Shown: positions 1 to 6,238 of the stretch, piece by piece | How the letters are laid out: each line of letters starts with the position of its first letter | Position numbering within the stretch: the first letter of the stretch is position 1 | DNA from: an uncultured Saprospiraceae bacterium | GTDB lineage: Bacteria; Bacteroidota; Bacteroidia; Chitinophagales; Saprospiraceae | Assembly: GCA_937942405.1 (NCBI GenBank) | Contig: CALDEN010000295.1 | Coordinates: 1-7,315 of the forward strand | Direction: 5' to 3' | Length of the DNA: 7,315 nucleotides | Program-made: the position numbers and the translations under genes | Notes under the pieces: generated by a model | What the model was told of the DNA's origin: nothing | The model's input: only the letters and a program-made list of their open reading frames with translations | Databases searched by the model: none

Positions 1-88
1 CTGTAAAGATGCTGGTAAACTCAATATCGAAGGAAAGGAATATGTCGTATTAGATGGCGATGTCATGCACTTCAGGTTTAATGTTTAA
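1..88 (+). CDS. ychF: YchF/OLA1-type redox-regulated ATPase, C-terminal end only
   Basis: This is the last 28 codons of a gene that enters from the left edge, read in the frame beginning at base 2 and ending with TAA at 86-88. The peptide starts CKDAGKLNIEGKEY and ends DGDVMHFRFNV. This is the signature end of the TGS domain of the universal Obg-like ATPase YchF, whose family members end almost identically (DGDVM-F-FNV). YchF binds ATP and ribosomes and is linked to translation and oxidative-stress responses. The G domain lies outside the window, so intactness cannot be judged. The gene is followed by a strong terminator, so it probably ends its transcription unit. The identification is confident because the tail is so conserved. 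Confidence 0.9.
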   Translation, partial: CKDAGKLNIEGKEYVVLDGDVMHFRFNV

Positions 89-151
89 GGCATAGGGACT
101 AAGCCTTTGTTGATATATTAATCCATCTAAGCAATTAAAAAGCTTTCTGTT

Positions 152-165
152 ATCGACTAGTCGAT
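152..165. repeat. 14-bp perfect palindrome downstream of ychF
   Basis: ATCGACTAGTCGAT is a perfect 14-base palindrome without a spacer. It lies between the ychF stop and its terminator. It could be a protein-binding site or may be chance, since about one of this size is not surprising in a window this long. No function is assigned. Confidence 0.4.
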
Positions 166-188
166 TTAGAAATTAATATAATAATGCC

Positions 189-224
189 AGAGGCCTTCCT
201 TTAATTAGGAAGGCCTCTTTTTTT
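189..224 (+). terminator. Rho-independent terminator of ychF
   Basis: A 12-bp perfect stem (AGAGGCCTTCCT at 189-200 pairing with 207-218) closes a six-base loop (TTAATT). It runs directly into seven T residues at 218-224. The stem contains GGCC and is clearly GC-richer than its surroundings. It lies about 100 bases after the ychF stop codon, in the correct orientation for that gene. It separates ychF from the lipoprotein gene that follows. Confidence 0.92.
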
Positions 225-238
225 ATGTATTTCTTAAG

Positions 239-317
239 TTAGATTTAAAGACGGATATAATTTCTTTACACTTGAGCATTATGAAGCATACAAGTGTAAC
301 TTTGGATTTAAATCTAA
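239..317. repeat. Nested inverted repeats in the promoter region of the lipoprotein gene
   Basis: Two inverted repeats lie one inside the other. The outer arms are TTAGATTTAAA (239-249) and TTTAAATCTAA (307-317), 11 bp and perfect. The inner arms are TTACACTTG (266-274) and CAAGTGTAA (291-299), 9 bp and perfect, with a 16-base spacer. The spacer also holds two AGCAT copies (275-279 and 285-289). The inner arms coincide with the candidate -33 and -7 promoter elements, and the outer right arm covers the expected transcription start. This suggests operator sites for a dimeric regulator, or a cruciform. The pairing is read directly; the role is inference. Confidence 0.6.
272..304 (+). promoter_or_regulatory. 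Candidate Bacteroidota-type promoter for the lipoprotein gene
   Basis: TAACTTTG at 297-304 fits the Bacteroidota -7 consensus TAnnTTTG exactly. TTG at 272-274 is a candidate -33 element 22 bases upstream, at the long end of the usual spacing. The transcript would start near 308-312, leaving a leader of about 30 bases before the ATG at 342. Both elements lie inside the inner inverted repeat, so a repressor bound there could block the promoter. No Shine-Dalgarno sequence precedes the start codon. Confidence 0.45.
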
Positions 318-341
318 TCGGTAAAAGCAGAACAGATATTC

Positions 342-881
342 ATGAGATTCCTATTAATATTAACTGTGATGATATGTGCTTGTTCAACTCAAAAAAAGCT
401 TAAACATCCCAAGCAAAATCTTACTAAACAACATTTGATCTCCGGCAAGCTAGAGCAAATATCAAGATATTGCGGAGGTGCCCAACCATCTCAACAGATG
501 TTGGATAATTTCAAAATACCGAAGCCGTTAAAAGAGTACACCCTTTATCTTAAGCAAGGAACGGCCAATGACCCAAATGCATCGGCAATAGACTCTACAA
601 CTACAAATGATAAAGGCGAATTTAACTTTACATTGCCTTCAGGCGAATATGTGATCATCTCAAAAACACAATCCAGTCTCGTAAACTTAAACGCCATTAC
701 TGATCAAAAGTATATCGAGATCTATGATCAGAAATGCCTTGAAGATTGGTTCAGCAAAGGTCTGATTCAGTTCACCGTAATCGATAGTGCAATTAATGAC
801 TTAAACCTTATACGCAATAAGAAGTGCGATATTCCCGATGGCATACCATGCTTAAAATATACTGGACCCTTAAGGCCATAA
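342..881 (+). CDS. Lipoprotein with a carboxypeptidase-regulatory-like (Ig-fold) domain
   Basis: This 179-residue protein starts with a short lipoprotein signal peptide, MRFLLILTVMICAC, whose lipobox ICAC makes Cys14 the likely lipidated residue. The residues after it (STQKK) are basic with no acidic surface-export motif, so a periplasm-facing outer-membrane anchor is likely. Residues about 31-108 resemble the beta-sandwich of carboxypeptidase-regulatory-like or transthyretin-like domains, with the typical 'T-NDKGEFNFTLPSGEY' turn at 88-103. A YCGGAQP motif (43-49) and further cysteines at 132, 162 and 170 could form disulfides. No catalytic motif is visible, and a structural or ligand-binding role is only a guess. 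The gene stands alone, following the ychF terminator and converging on the hydrolase gene with 26 bases between stops. Confidence 0.75.
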   Translation: MRFLLILTVMICACSTQKKLKHPKQNLTKQHLISGKLEQISRYCGGAQPSQQMLDNFKIPKPLKEYTLYLKQGTANDPNASAIDSTTTNDKGEFNFTLPSGEYVIISKTQSSLVNLNAITDQKYIEIYDQKCLEDWFSKGLIQFTVIDSAINDLNLIRNKKCDIPDGIPCLKYTGPLRP

Positions 882-907
882 ATGAATGATTATTTTATCG
901 GATTGAT

Positions 908-1846
908 TTAATTTAACCGATTTGCCATTTGCCGGAAGGCATCCTCTTGGTTTTCTATATTCAATGCACTTACCGAATCTCTTATCGCTAATCGCGTAAA
1001 CACGTGTATGTCAGAATCCATAATCTGAACATCAATATCACTGCCAGCACTATTTTTTAAGCCCGCATGTATCATCACGCTGCTTAGGGAATTAGCCGTC
1101 GGATCATGTTTAGAATGAAACACTTTCATATAGGTATCGGCAGGTAATGTCAAGCCGTCTTCTAAACCTTTTCTGACCGTTTTCATAAGATCATTTAGCT
1201 CACTAACTGTTTCCTGTGGTTTAAAGTGATAATAGTATTCATCCTTCTCTACAGAGTTATCACTTCCTACATATACGAGCATAGGGCCTAAGATTCCAGC
1301 TATAGACTGCAACTTAGATGATGCTACCACTATGGGGTCAATCAAAAATATATTTTGTGGACTGGTTCTAGCATCGAAGTAGCCAGACCTGACTAGCTCC
1401 ACTAACAAAGTAGCTCCTGTAGAAGATCCAACCAAACTGATTTTCTTATAGCCCATGGATTCCAAGGTTTCGTATTCAAGTTTTATAGACTCTGCCCAGT
1501 CACTCCATGTAGATGCTTTAAAATCATCATAACTCGTTCCATGACCACCAAGCAATACCAGCGATAAACGATAAGTAGAATCTGCCGACCACTCATTAAA
1601 CTCACTCCACTCAAAAGTACTCGCTGTAAAGCCATGCACTGCAATCATTACATGCCTATCTAAATCTTCAGATGTCGGATTGGGATATTTGGCTGAAGCC
1701 AAAAACTCTTCCGGATTATTTATCGAAGGATCGAATACAATATCACCGTCTAGCATATGATCTTCTATAGGTGGACTCTTATCACAACCTATGATTAATA
1801 GTCCTAAGCAAAAAAGAGCGAATATTTTTATTATTGGATTTTTCAT
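908..1846 (-). CDS. Alpha/beta-hydrolase lipoprotein (esterase/lipase-like)
   Basis: The 312-residue product carries a lipoprotein signal peptide with lipobox IIGC, so Cys21 is the predicted lipid anchor. The rest is an alpha/beta-hydrolase domain. HG at 71-72 (AVHGFTAS) fits the oxyanion region, and GHG sits at 101-103. GSSTG at 140-144 is the nucleophile elbow with Ser142. Asp248 (SKHDPT) and His281 (DSDIHVF) complete a plausible catalytic triad in the usual order. The SD-IHV loop resembles carboxylesterase and monoacylglycerol-lipase types, so it probably cleaves an ester at the envelope; the substrate is unknown. The ATG lies two bases after the stop of the upstream small-barrel gene, so the two are almost certainly co-transcribed and translationally coupled. 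No Shine-Dalgarno sequence is seen. Confidence 0.85.
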   Translation of the reverse strand: MKNPIIKIFALFCLGLLIIGCDKSPPIEDHMLDGDIVFDPSINNPEEFLASAKYPNPTSEDLDRHVMIAVHGFTASTFEWSEFNEWSADSTYRLSLVLLGGHGTSYDDFKASTWSDWAESIKLEYETLESMGYKKISLVGSSTGATLLVELVRSGYFDARTSPQNIFLIDPIVVASSKLQSIAGILGPMLVYVGSDNSVEKDEYYYHFKPQETVSELNDLMKTVRKGLEDGLTLPADTYMKVFHSKHDPTANSLSSVMIHAGLKNSAGSDIDVQIMDSDIHVFTRLAIRDSVSALNIENQEDAFRQMANRLN

Positions 1847-1848
1847 TG

Positions 1849-2391
1849 TTAGATGTTGTTGAATTTATAAAACATAGTGAGGTTGTAGAATAGAGGCTGT
1901 AAGGTACCCGGAGACTCCCCTTCTGTTTTAGTATTGACATTAAGACCAGCTCCTAGATTTAGAGATAGTGGTTTATGTTTGAAGTCATACACCAATCCCA
2001 ATTCAGGTGACAACAATAGTGCAGTATCTGGCAGCTCATTAAATAACTCATTGCCTAGATCTACTTTAAAGAATCCTGCGTTTACTTTGGTGATGATTTT
2101 AAATGCCTTATTCTTTCTAAAATAATAACTCAGCGACCCGAGATAAGTGTTCTGCTTGAGTGCATTAGTCCCCAATGCTGAACCCAATCTAGAACTAAGG
2201 ATGTCTAAGCCTACATATAATTGTCCTGGTCTTATTTTAACAAAAGAGTACTGAGCAGATACCCCATTTTCCCAATAAAGCGAATGCGTCTTCTGAAACT
2301 TGATTCCGATTTTAAAGTCTTGTGCTTTTATACCTGCTGCCCCAAATAAGATTAGAAAGAATAGAGACCATTTGTATACTGAAGATTTCAT
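1849..2391 (-). CDS. Small predicted outer-membrane beta-barrel protein
   Basis: The chosen ATG at 2391 gives a 180-residue protein starting MKSSVYKWSLFFLILFGAAG, a normal signal peptide with likely cleavage after IKAQ (about residue 24). The frame stays open upstream to a TTG at 2451, but that would put a polar 20-residue extension before the signal peptide. ATG at 2397 is another possible start. The mature part is rich in alternating hydrophobic strands and aromatic residues (for example YLGSLSYYFRK, PLSLNLGAGLNV), and ends in a strand with Tyr and Phe (LFYNLTMFYKF). This fits an eight-stranded-type outer-membrane barrel. I recognise no specific family. It is paired with the downstream hydrolase lipoprotein, whose start lies two bases beyond its stop. 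Confidence 0.7.
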   Translation of the reverse strand: MKSSVYKWSLFFLILFGAAGIKAQDFKIGIKFQKTHSLYWENGVSAQYSFVKIRPGQLYVGLDILSSRLGSALGTNALKQNTYLGSLSYYFRKNKAFKIITKVNAGFFKVDLGNELFNELPDTALLLSPELGLVYDFKHKPLSLNLGAGLNVNTKTEGESPGTLQPLFYNLTMFYKFNNI

Positions 2392-2469
2392 GAACATAAA
2401 TTTCTTTTCGGTCTCAAAATTATAGAGCGTCAAAGAAAAATTTGATTCCAAAAAGTGAAAAGGATTTAT

Positions 2470-2494
2470 TTCTGTTTACAAATCATAAACAGAA
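2470..2494 (-). promoter_or_regulatory. Operator-like inverted repeat or hairpin between two minus-strand genes
   Basis: TTCTGTTTA (2470-2478) and TAAACAGAA (2486-2494) form a perfect 9-bp inverted repeat around a seven-base spacer. On the minus strand it reads TTCTGTTTATGATTTGTAAA and onward, so the spacer includes TATGATTTG, which is one base longer than a TAnnTTTG -7 element. No run of T follows on the minus strand and the stem is AT-rich, so a terminator for the oxygenase gene is less likely than an operator at the promoter of the small barrel gene about 80 bases downstream. The two roles cannot be separated from sequence alone. Confidence 0.5.
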
Positions 2495-2531
2495 CAGATT
2501 CCCCAACTCAAGTTTCAGATGTATTGAATTA

Positions 2532-3161
2532 CTAATTTTTAATCTTCATCCAGCCCGCAATACTTTCTCGAGTTCTCGTAAATGAGGGATGAACCTCATG
2601 TTCCATTTCATCACTTCTGAAAAACACGATACGACCTTCGACTGGAGCGATATCTATCTGTTCAGCATTTTCTGGATACAGAGACAATACTCCACCGTCC
2701 TCTTTTTTCCAATTTTGATTCAAGTATAAAATAATAGAGTATTTTCTATCATTGTTATTTTTGAATTGATCGAGGTGTCTTTTGTAACAGCTCTTGGGCT
2801 CATATGAGGCATAATGAGATTCAAATTGATTAATGGCCGTATAGCAGGTTGAATTTAAGTGTTGAATAAAATTCCCAAATTTCTTTTGAATTATAGCTTC
2901 AAATTCATCTTCACTATTATCGATCAGCCACTTTATTTTGTCCCCTCTGAATAAGATGTTCTTTTTAAAATCCTCTTTATTCCCTATCCCTGATTGATGC
3001 ATTTCGCCTTGTTCCGTATATTGACCTATGTTGTTTCGTAATCCATTAGAAACACGCTTACTTGTAAAATCATCACAAGTGCCATAATTGTTAGCGATCA
3101 GGCCAGTAATTAACTTTTCAAATTGATCAAACTCTTTCTGCTCCTCGTGATTCTTGTCCAT
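2532..3161 (-). CDS. PHD/EGLN (SM-20)-like 2-oxoglutarate- and Fe(II)-dependent prolyl hydroxylase
   Basis: This 209-residue protein lacks a signal peptide and is presumably cytosolic. Its C-terminal two thirds match the double-stranded beta-helix dioxygenase fold of the HIF prolyl hydroxylase (PHD/EGLN, SM-20) family. FRGDKIKWL at 71-79 is the family's diagnostic RGDK segment. RHLDQF gives the iron ligands His129 and Asp131. YLNQNW at 146-151 matches the strand carrying a 2-oxoglutarate-binding Tyr. FFRSDEMEHEVHPS gives the distal iron ligand His188, and Arg198 (TRTRES) fits the 2-oxoglutarate-anchoring Arg. All catalytic residues appear present, so the enzyme should be active. Known bacterial relatives hydroxylate a prolyl residue in EF-Tu; whether this one does is unknown. 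It lies 128 bases after the DUF4956 gene and may be transcribed separately. The ATG at 3161 is preceded by AAGGAAA, a weak ribosome-binding candidate. Confidence 0.88.
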   Translation of the reverse strand: MDKNHEEQKEFDQFEKLITGLIANNYGTCDDFTSKRVSNGLRNNIGQYTEQGEMHQSGIGNKEDFKKNILFRGDKIKWLIDNSEDEFEAIIQKKFGNFIQHLNSTCYTAINQFESHYASYEPKSCYKRHLDQFKNNNDRKYSIILYLNQNWKKEDGGVLSLYPENAEQIDIAPVEGRIVFFRSDEMEHEVHPSFTRTRESIAGWMKIKN

Positions 3162-3244
3162 TTTCCTTGATTTCCCCTTGAAGGTAGAACCAATTTCCCA
3201 AATTAATCCAATTATTTGAGAGCCGTGAATAAATAGATTGCATC

Positions 3245-3308
3245 AAAAAAATCAGCAATTAAAAGCAGCTGTTAGTACCAATGAGCAATCTAATCGGACT
3301 GCTCATTG
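3245..3308 (-). terminator. Possible terminator region after the DUF4956 gene
   Basis: A perfect 9-bp inverted repeat, CAATGAGCA (3279-3287) with TGCTCATTG (3300-3308), spans the stop codon of the DUF4956 gene with a 12-base loop. Further along in the minus direction, a weak CAGC/GCTG stem (3268-3271 with 3253-3256) leads directly into seven T residues (A at 3245-3251 on the plus strand). The strong hairpin lacks an adjacent T-run, and the T-run has only a four-base stem. Termination or attenuation here is therefore plausible but uncertain. If real, it separates the four-gene block from the hydroxylase gene. Confidence 0.4.
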
Positions 3309-3916
3309 TAATCTGAAAACCCTTGCTCGTCATCGAAGTAAAATATTCTGATCTGAGCCGTATCATCCAGGTAATTTATCTTTCCTATTTCTACTCGATT
3401 TATGATCAAACCGGTTCTCTTTTCCAATTCTTTTTTAAGCTCCTCACCTTTTGAAATGTCGATGAGTTTGATGTTTTCAAACAAAATGGTTTTCCGAGTT
3501 TCATGTTTTAACAACCATACAAACTCTAAGCAATAAGTCATCCCTAGCATAAAGAAATTGATAATCCCTAGCTCTGTCATAGAGATGTTATCAGAAGCGA
3601 GTGCATTGACTACACTCAAACCGATGACGATAAAGAGATAGGTCATTTCCTTAATCTCTATTTGATTTGTCCGATATCGAATGATACTGAATATGGCAAA
3701 AAGCCCTAAACCCATCCCTGTATCAATATCTAATTTCTTCAATGAATAACAAATAAAGAAAATGATGAAACTCATCAAATAGTATGTAAATAAGTAATCC
3801 TTCCGTTTAGTTATTTTATAATAGAAATAGCGAACGATTATGGTTATAAAAAACAAGTTGATCGCTAATCGCATCAGTAATCTATAAACATCTTCATCAA
3901 ACCAGGTTATATCCAT
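3290..3916 (-). CDS. DUF4956 polytopic membrane protein
   Basis: This is a 208-residue inner-membrane protein with about four hydrophobic segments (near residues 13-31, 41-59, 91-107 and 115-136) and a soluble, charged C-terminal domain of about 70 residues. The segment GMGLGLFAIFSIIRYRT at 67-83, rich in Gly and ending in basic residues, is the hallmark of DUF4956. The biochemical function of the family is unknown. Its ATG lies one base after the stop of the VTC-domain gene (TAA-A-ATG), so the two are translationally coupled and probably act together. By analogy with yeast, where membrane VTC subunits carry polyphosphate across the vacuolar membrane, it could be a channel or membrane anchor for the VTC-domain enzyme. 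That role is inference. No signal peptide is needed. Confidence 0.85.
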   Translation of the reverse strand: MDITWFDEDVYRLLMRLAINLFFITIIVRYFYYKITKRKDYLFTYYLMSFIIFFICYSLKKLDIDTGMGLGLFAIFSIIRYRTNQIEIKEMTYLFIVIGLSVVNALASDNISMTELGIINFFMLGMTYCLEFVWLLKHETRKTILFENIKLIDISKGEELKKELEKRTGLIINRVEIGKINYLDDTAQIRIFYFDDEQGFSDYNEQSD

Positions 3917-3917
3917 T

Positions 3918-4691
3918 TTAGCTAATTTTATTTAATCTAATCAGTTTCTTTTTAAATCGATTGTACTTTACATTATCGATTCCATGTGTTTTTAATATTC
4001 CGATACAGTACTTACTTACACTGTACGGCTTTATTTGGAGGTCTCTCAATACTTTAAAAATGGAAGTCTCTCTAGACAGTACAGGCTGCTTAAGTTCTAC
4101 GATGACTATGTTATCCAGCTCAGACTGAGTGTCTTTGTATTGGAATTTAATACTGAAGTCAAAGGTCACTCGTTCTACAGAATGATTTGAAACCAAGGTA
4201 ATTCTCTGATACGTATTACTCAATTTCACCTTTAAATCATCTTTATCAATATCCGCACTTTTCAAAAAAGATTCTCCTTCTGTATCGAGGATAAATTGTT
4301 CGTTCTCTACCGCAATACGTTGTTTGTCGATCCGTCCATTTTTCTTGTGCTTGACTTCTAAAAATGTAATATTAGAATCTACGTAGTTTCTGAATCGAAC
4401 CTTATATCTATTTTTTCTTTTTCTGTGATGCTCATTATAAAAATACAAATCATCGGTATCATAATAGACTGTTTTATAGGCTGCCATTGCATGATCATCT
4501 ATCCGTACTACCTTATAATCGTCCTTGATCTGATCAAAAATTAAAGGCAATTGCTTGACAGATAAAACAAATTTTGTCTCTATCCGATCCATCAACTTTA
4601 CCTTATCCATTTCTTCCAATGAAATAGACTGAAATCTATGTAATTCTTGCCTAAGCAACGCATCCGAAATTTTTGTTTTGTGAGAGCTCAT
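3918..4691 (-). CDS. VTC-domain (polyphosphate polymerase-like) protein
   Basis: The 257-residue protein has the VTC domain, a tunnel fold of the triphosphate-tunnel type, over most of its length. Visible motifs in order are DRIETKFVL (35-43, with the paired Glu and Lys), YYDTDDLYFY (76-85), the basic strand RYKVRFRNY (95-103), FLEVKHKK (110-117), ERVTFD (173-178), VELK (198-201, acidic metal-ligand candidate) and SKY (226-228). The pattern and order of Lys, Arg and Glu follow the yeast Vtc4 active site, so an active polyphosphate polymerase using ATP is likely. No signal peptide or membrane segment is seen, so it is cytosolic. The DUF4956 gene follows after one base. A 173-base gap separates it from the upstream CotH gene, which leaves room for its own promoter. 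No Shine-Dalgarno sequence is evident. Confidence 0.88.
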   Translation of the reverse strand: MSSHKTKISDALLRQELHRFQSISLEEMDKVKLMDRIETKFVLSVKQLPLIFDQIKDDYKVVRIDDHAMAAYKTVYYDTDDLYFYNEHHRKRKNRYKVRFRNYVDSNITFLEVKHKKNGRIDKQRIAVENEQFILDTEGESFLKSADIDKDDLKVKLSNTYQRITLVSNHSVERVTFDFSIKFQYKDTQSELDNIVIVELKQPVLSRETSIFKVLRDLQIKPYSVSKYCIGILKTHGIDNVKYNRFKKKLIRLNKIS

Positions 4692-4864
4692 ATCTTTGTC
4701 TAGAACAATATACTATTCCTTCTGTAGGATGGTTGGGTTTTTTATGTAGAATATAAATAAAGACGAATAATCTTTTAATGCTATGTCGTCCATAGTTATT
4801 AAACTGATTTTTCTAGATAGCTCTTAAAATAAGGGTACTAGCGATGCATTTTTAGGATAAAAAA
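4692..4864. other. Intergenic region between the CotH and VTC genes
   Basis: This 173-base gap is AT-rich and contains no gene. It holds one copy of the repeated element (core 4710-4722) and a small inverted repeat, CTATG/CATAG at 4781-4785 and 4791-4795 with a five-base loop. No convincing terminator follows CotH and no full TAnnTTTG promoter is visible on the minus strand; TATATTG just upstream of the VTC start is only a partial match. Whether the VTC pair is read through from CotH is open. Confidence 0.5.
4701..4735 (-). repeat. Repeated element, copy A (upstream of the VTC gene)
   Basis: The 13-base core ATACTATTCCTTC (plus strand, 4710-4722; GAAGGAATAGTAT on the minus strand) is identical to the core of copy B at 7129-7141. 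Similarity extends beyond the core, with TAGA and CAA on one side and GGAT followed by GGTT on the other. On the minus strand it can form ATCC paired with GGAAT (one bulge) around a seven-base loop. It lies about 19-44 bases before the VTC start codon. Confidence 0.5.
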
Positions 4865-6202
4865 TCACAAGTAATCATTTACAGCATTAATCCTAGACTG
4901 ACAATGAGCTTTCAAGCTATTGACCGCTGAATTAAAATTATTGATCCCATTTACAAAAGAATAGCCACTCTCCTCTTCTGAAACCGATTCAGAAAGCAAC
5001 GACGCCTGACTTGAATAAACGGCTTCCATTCTACTATATTTAAATGTTCCATTAATAAAGCCACTCAGATGCTCTTTATAGATTGCCTCATATTCTGGCT
5101 GACTGATCAGATAACTCATGAGTGGCCAGTCAGATCCCACTTCAGACATTCCTAAAGATACCGCAGATCTATTACCTGTACCACTAGAGAAGGCTTCATT
5201 GTTATCCCATATAATCCATTTTAGTAAACCATCTAAAGGATCGTGATACAAATAGTAATTATGTGTCATATTTCCATAAGTATCCCAATTTTGAATCGTA
5301 TTATTTACCGCAAGATATTTTAGGAATCCATCTACATCAAAAACGGATTCTAAGTCGGCTCTCCATTGTGTAGGATCCGAGAAACGCAATGAGGAATGGA
5401 GAATATCATACATTTCTGTAATCTCCTCTTTATCTGAAGAACCATTATTCTTTAATTCAAAATCTGATAATTCAAATCCCGAAATAGAGAACATGGCTCC
5501 ATCACCATCAGGCTTGTAACAGTTACCTGAATTGCTTCCAAAATGCGTAGACAAGAAAGTGTCAAAAACGACTTCGTTCATGGTATACACACCAAAATAC
5601 TGAGGAGTCCCATCTCCTCTATCTATCCATATTTCATAAAAAGCAGTTCGTGATGCTGGAACTCCGAAATCCCGAAATATATCAGAAGCTGATTTATCTC
5701 TCATAACTGCCTCATCATTATAGTTACTCCCCATAGATAATTCCTTAAACCCATAAAAACTTTGTCCAGTAATCTCGGGATATAAATCATCAAATTCGTC
5801 AAACTGAAATCTCAATGGTAGTTTATTACTGTTGGCATTTAAACTTGAATTCCCTTTGTATCGAACTCCTACATGATACCATTCAGTGTTATTAAAAAAG
5901 AATTGACATTCCACGTATTTTGGAGTCTGCTCTGAAAAAGTAACTCCTCCGGCTCCTGGACCTCCACTTGTTGTCTGAACATCTGCCAGATCACTTTGCA
6001 TTGCATTCCAATTATCAGTACTTATCACCAAGTCTATTCGATTAACCTCTGATTGATTGAACACCTGATCATACATGGGCGTAGTAGCACTATGTGTATC
6101 CGTCGTCCAATCTTCCAACCCTTCTCCATATTCGATATAAATCTCTTCTTTGCATGACACAAGAGTTAAGACTAAGATCAATACTAGATATATGCTTTTC
6201 AT
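4865..6202 (-). CDS. CotH-family kinase-like lipoprotein, probably surface-exposed
   Basis: The ATG at 6202 gives a 445-residue protein starting MKSIYLVLILVLTLVSCKEE, a lipoprotein signal with lipobox LVSC and lipidated Cys17. An upstream TTG at 6220 would add only six polar residues. Directly after the Cys comes K-E-E, which fits the K-(D/E)2 lipoprotein export signal known from Bacteroidota surface lipoproteins. The body is a CotH domain: VRYKGNSS (113-120), ELSMGSNYND (154-163), MRDKSA (167-172), GVYTMNE (204-210), NWDTYGN with Asp307 followed by HNYYLY (314-319), and IIWDNNEAF with Asp333. CotH proteins are atypical protein kinases first known from spore coats; the two Asp motifs are the likely catalytic and metal-binding sites. 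The target here is unknown. It follows the DUF2490 gene by 36 bases, suggesting one transcript. Confidence 0.88.
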   Translation of the reverse strand: MKSIYLVLILVLTLVSCKEEIYIEYGEGLEDWTTDTHSATTPMYDQVFNQSEVNRIDLVISTDNWNAMQSDLADVQTTSGGPGAGGVTFSEQTPKYVECQFFFNNTEWYHVGVRYKGNSSLNANSNKLPLRFQFDEFDDLYPEITGQSFYGFKELSMGSNYNDEAVMRDKSASDIFRDFGVPASRTAFYEIWIDRGDGTPQYFGVYTMNEVVFDTFLSTHFGSNSGNCYKPDGDGAMFSISGFELSDFELKNNGSSDKEEITEMYDILHSSLRFSDPTQWRADLESVFDVDGFLKYLAVNNTIQNWDTYGNMTHNYYLYHDPLDGLLKWIIWDNNEAFSSGTGNRSAVSLGMSEVGSDWPLMSYLISQPEYEAIYKEHLSGFINGTFKYSRMEAVYSSQASLLSESVSEEESGYSFVNGINNFNSAVNSLKAHCQSRINAVNDYL

Positions 6203-6238
6203 AAATTTACGTTTTGTCAATTGAGATATTCTTATTGA

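Noticed and set aside
897..921. Possible bidirectional terminator between the convergent genes (ATCGG/CCGAT)
   Set aside because: The stem has only five pairs with a 15-base loop and no T-run on either side, so it is too weak to call.
1934..2125. 63-codon plus-strand open frame
   Set aside because: It lies wholly antisense to the small barrel gene, has low-complexity content with no signal or domain, and looks like a shadow frame.
2392..2451. TTG start for the small barrel gene, adding 20 residues
   Set aside because: The extension is polar and would bury the signal peptide; ATG at 2391 (or 2397) is a better start.
3162..3289. Promoter for the hydroxylase gene (TTAATTTGG on the minus strand near 3206)
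   Set aside because: It deviates from TAnnTTTG by one base and has no -33 TTG at a suitable distance.
312..3297. Shared 10-mer ATCTAATCGG at 312-321 and 3288-3297
   Set aside because: Repeats of this length are expected by chance in a window of this size, and the flanks do not match.
6203..6220. TTG start for the CotH gene, adding six residues
   Set aside because: The ATG at 6202 gives a textbook lipoprotein signal peptide; the TTG adds only TKRKF-type residues and has no ribosome-binding support.
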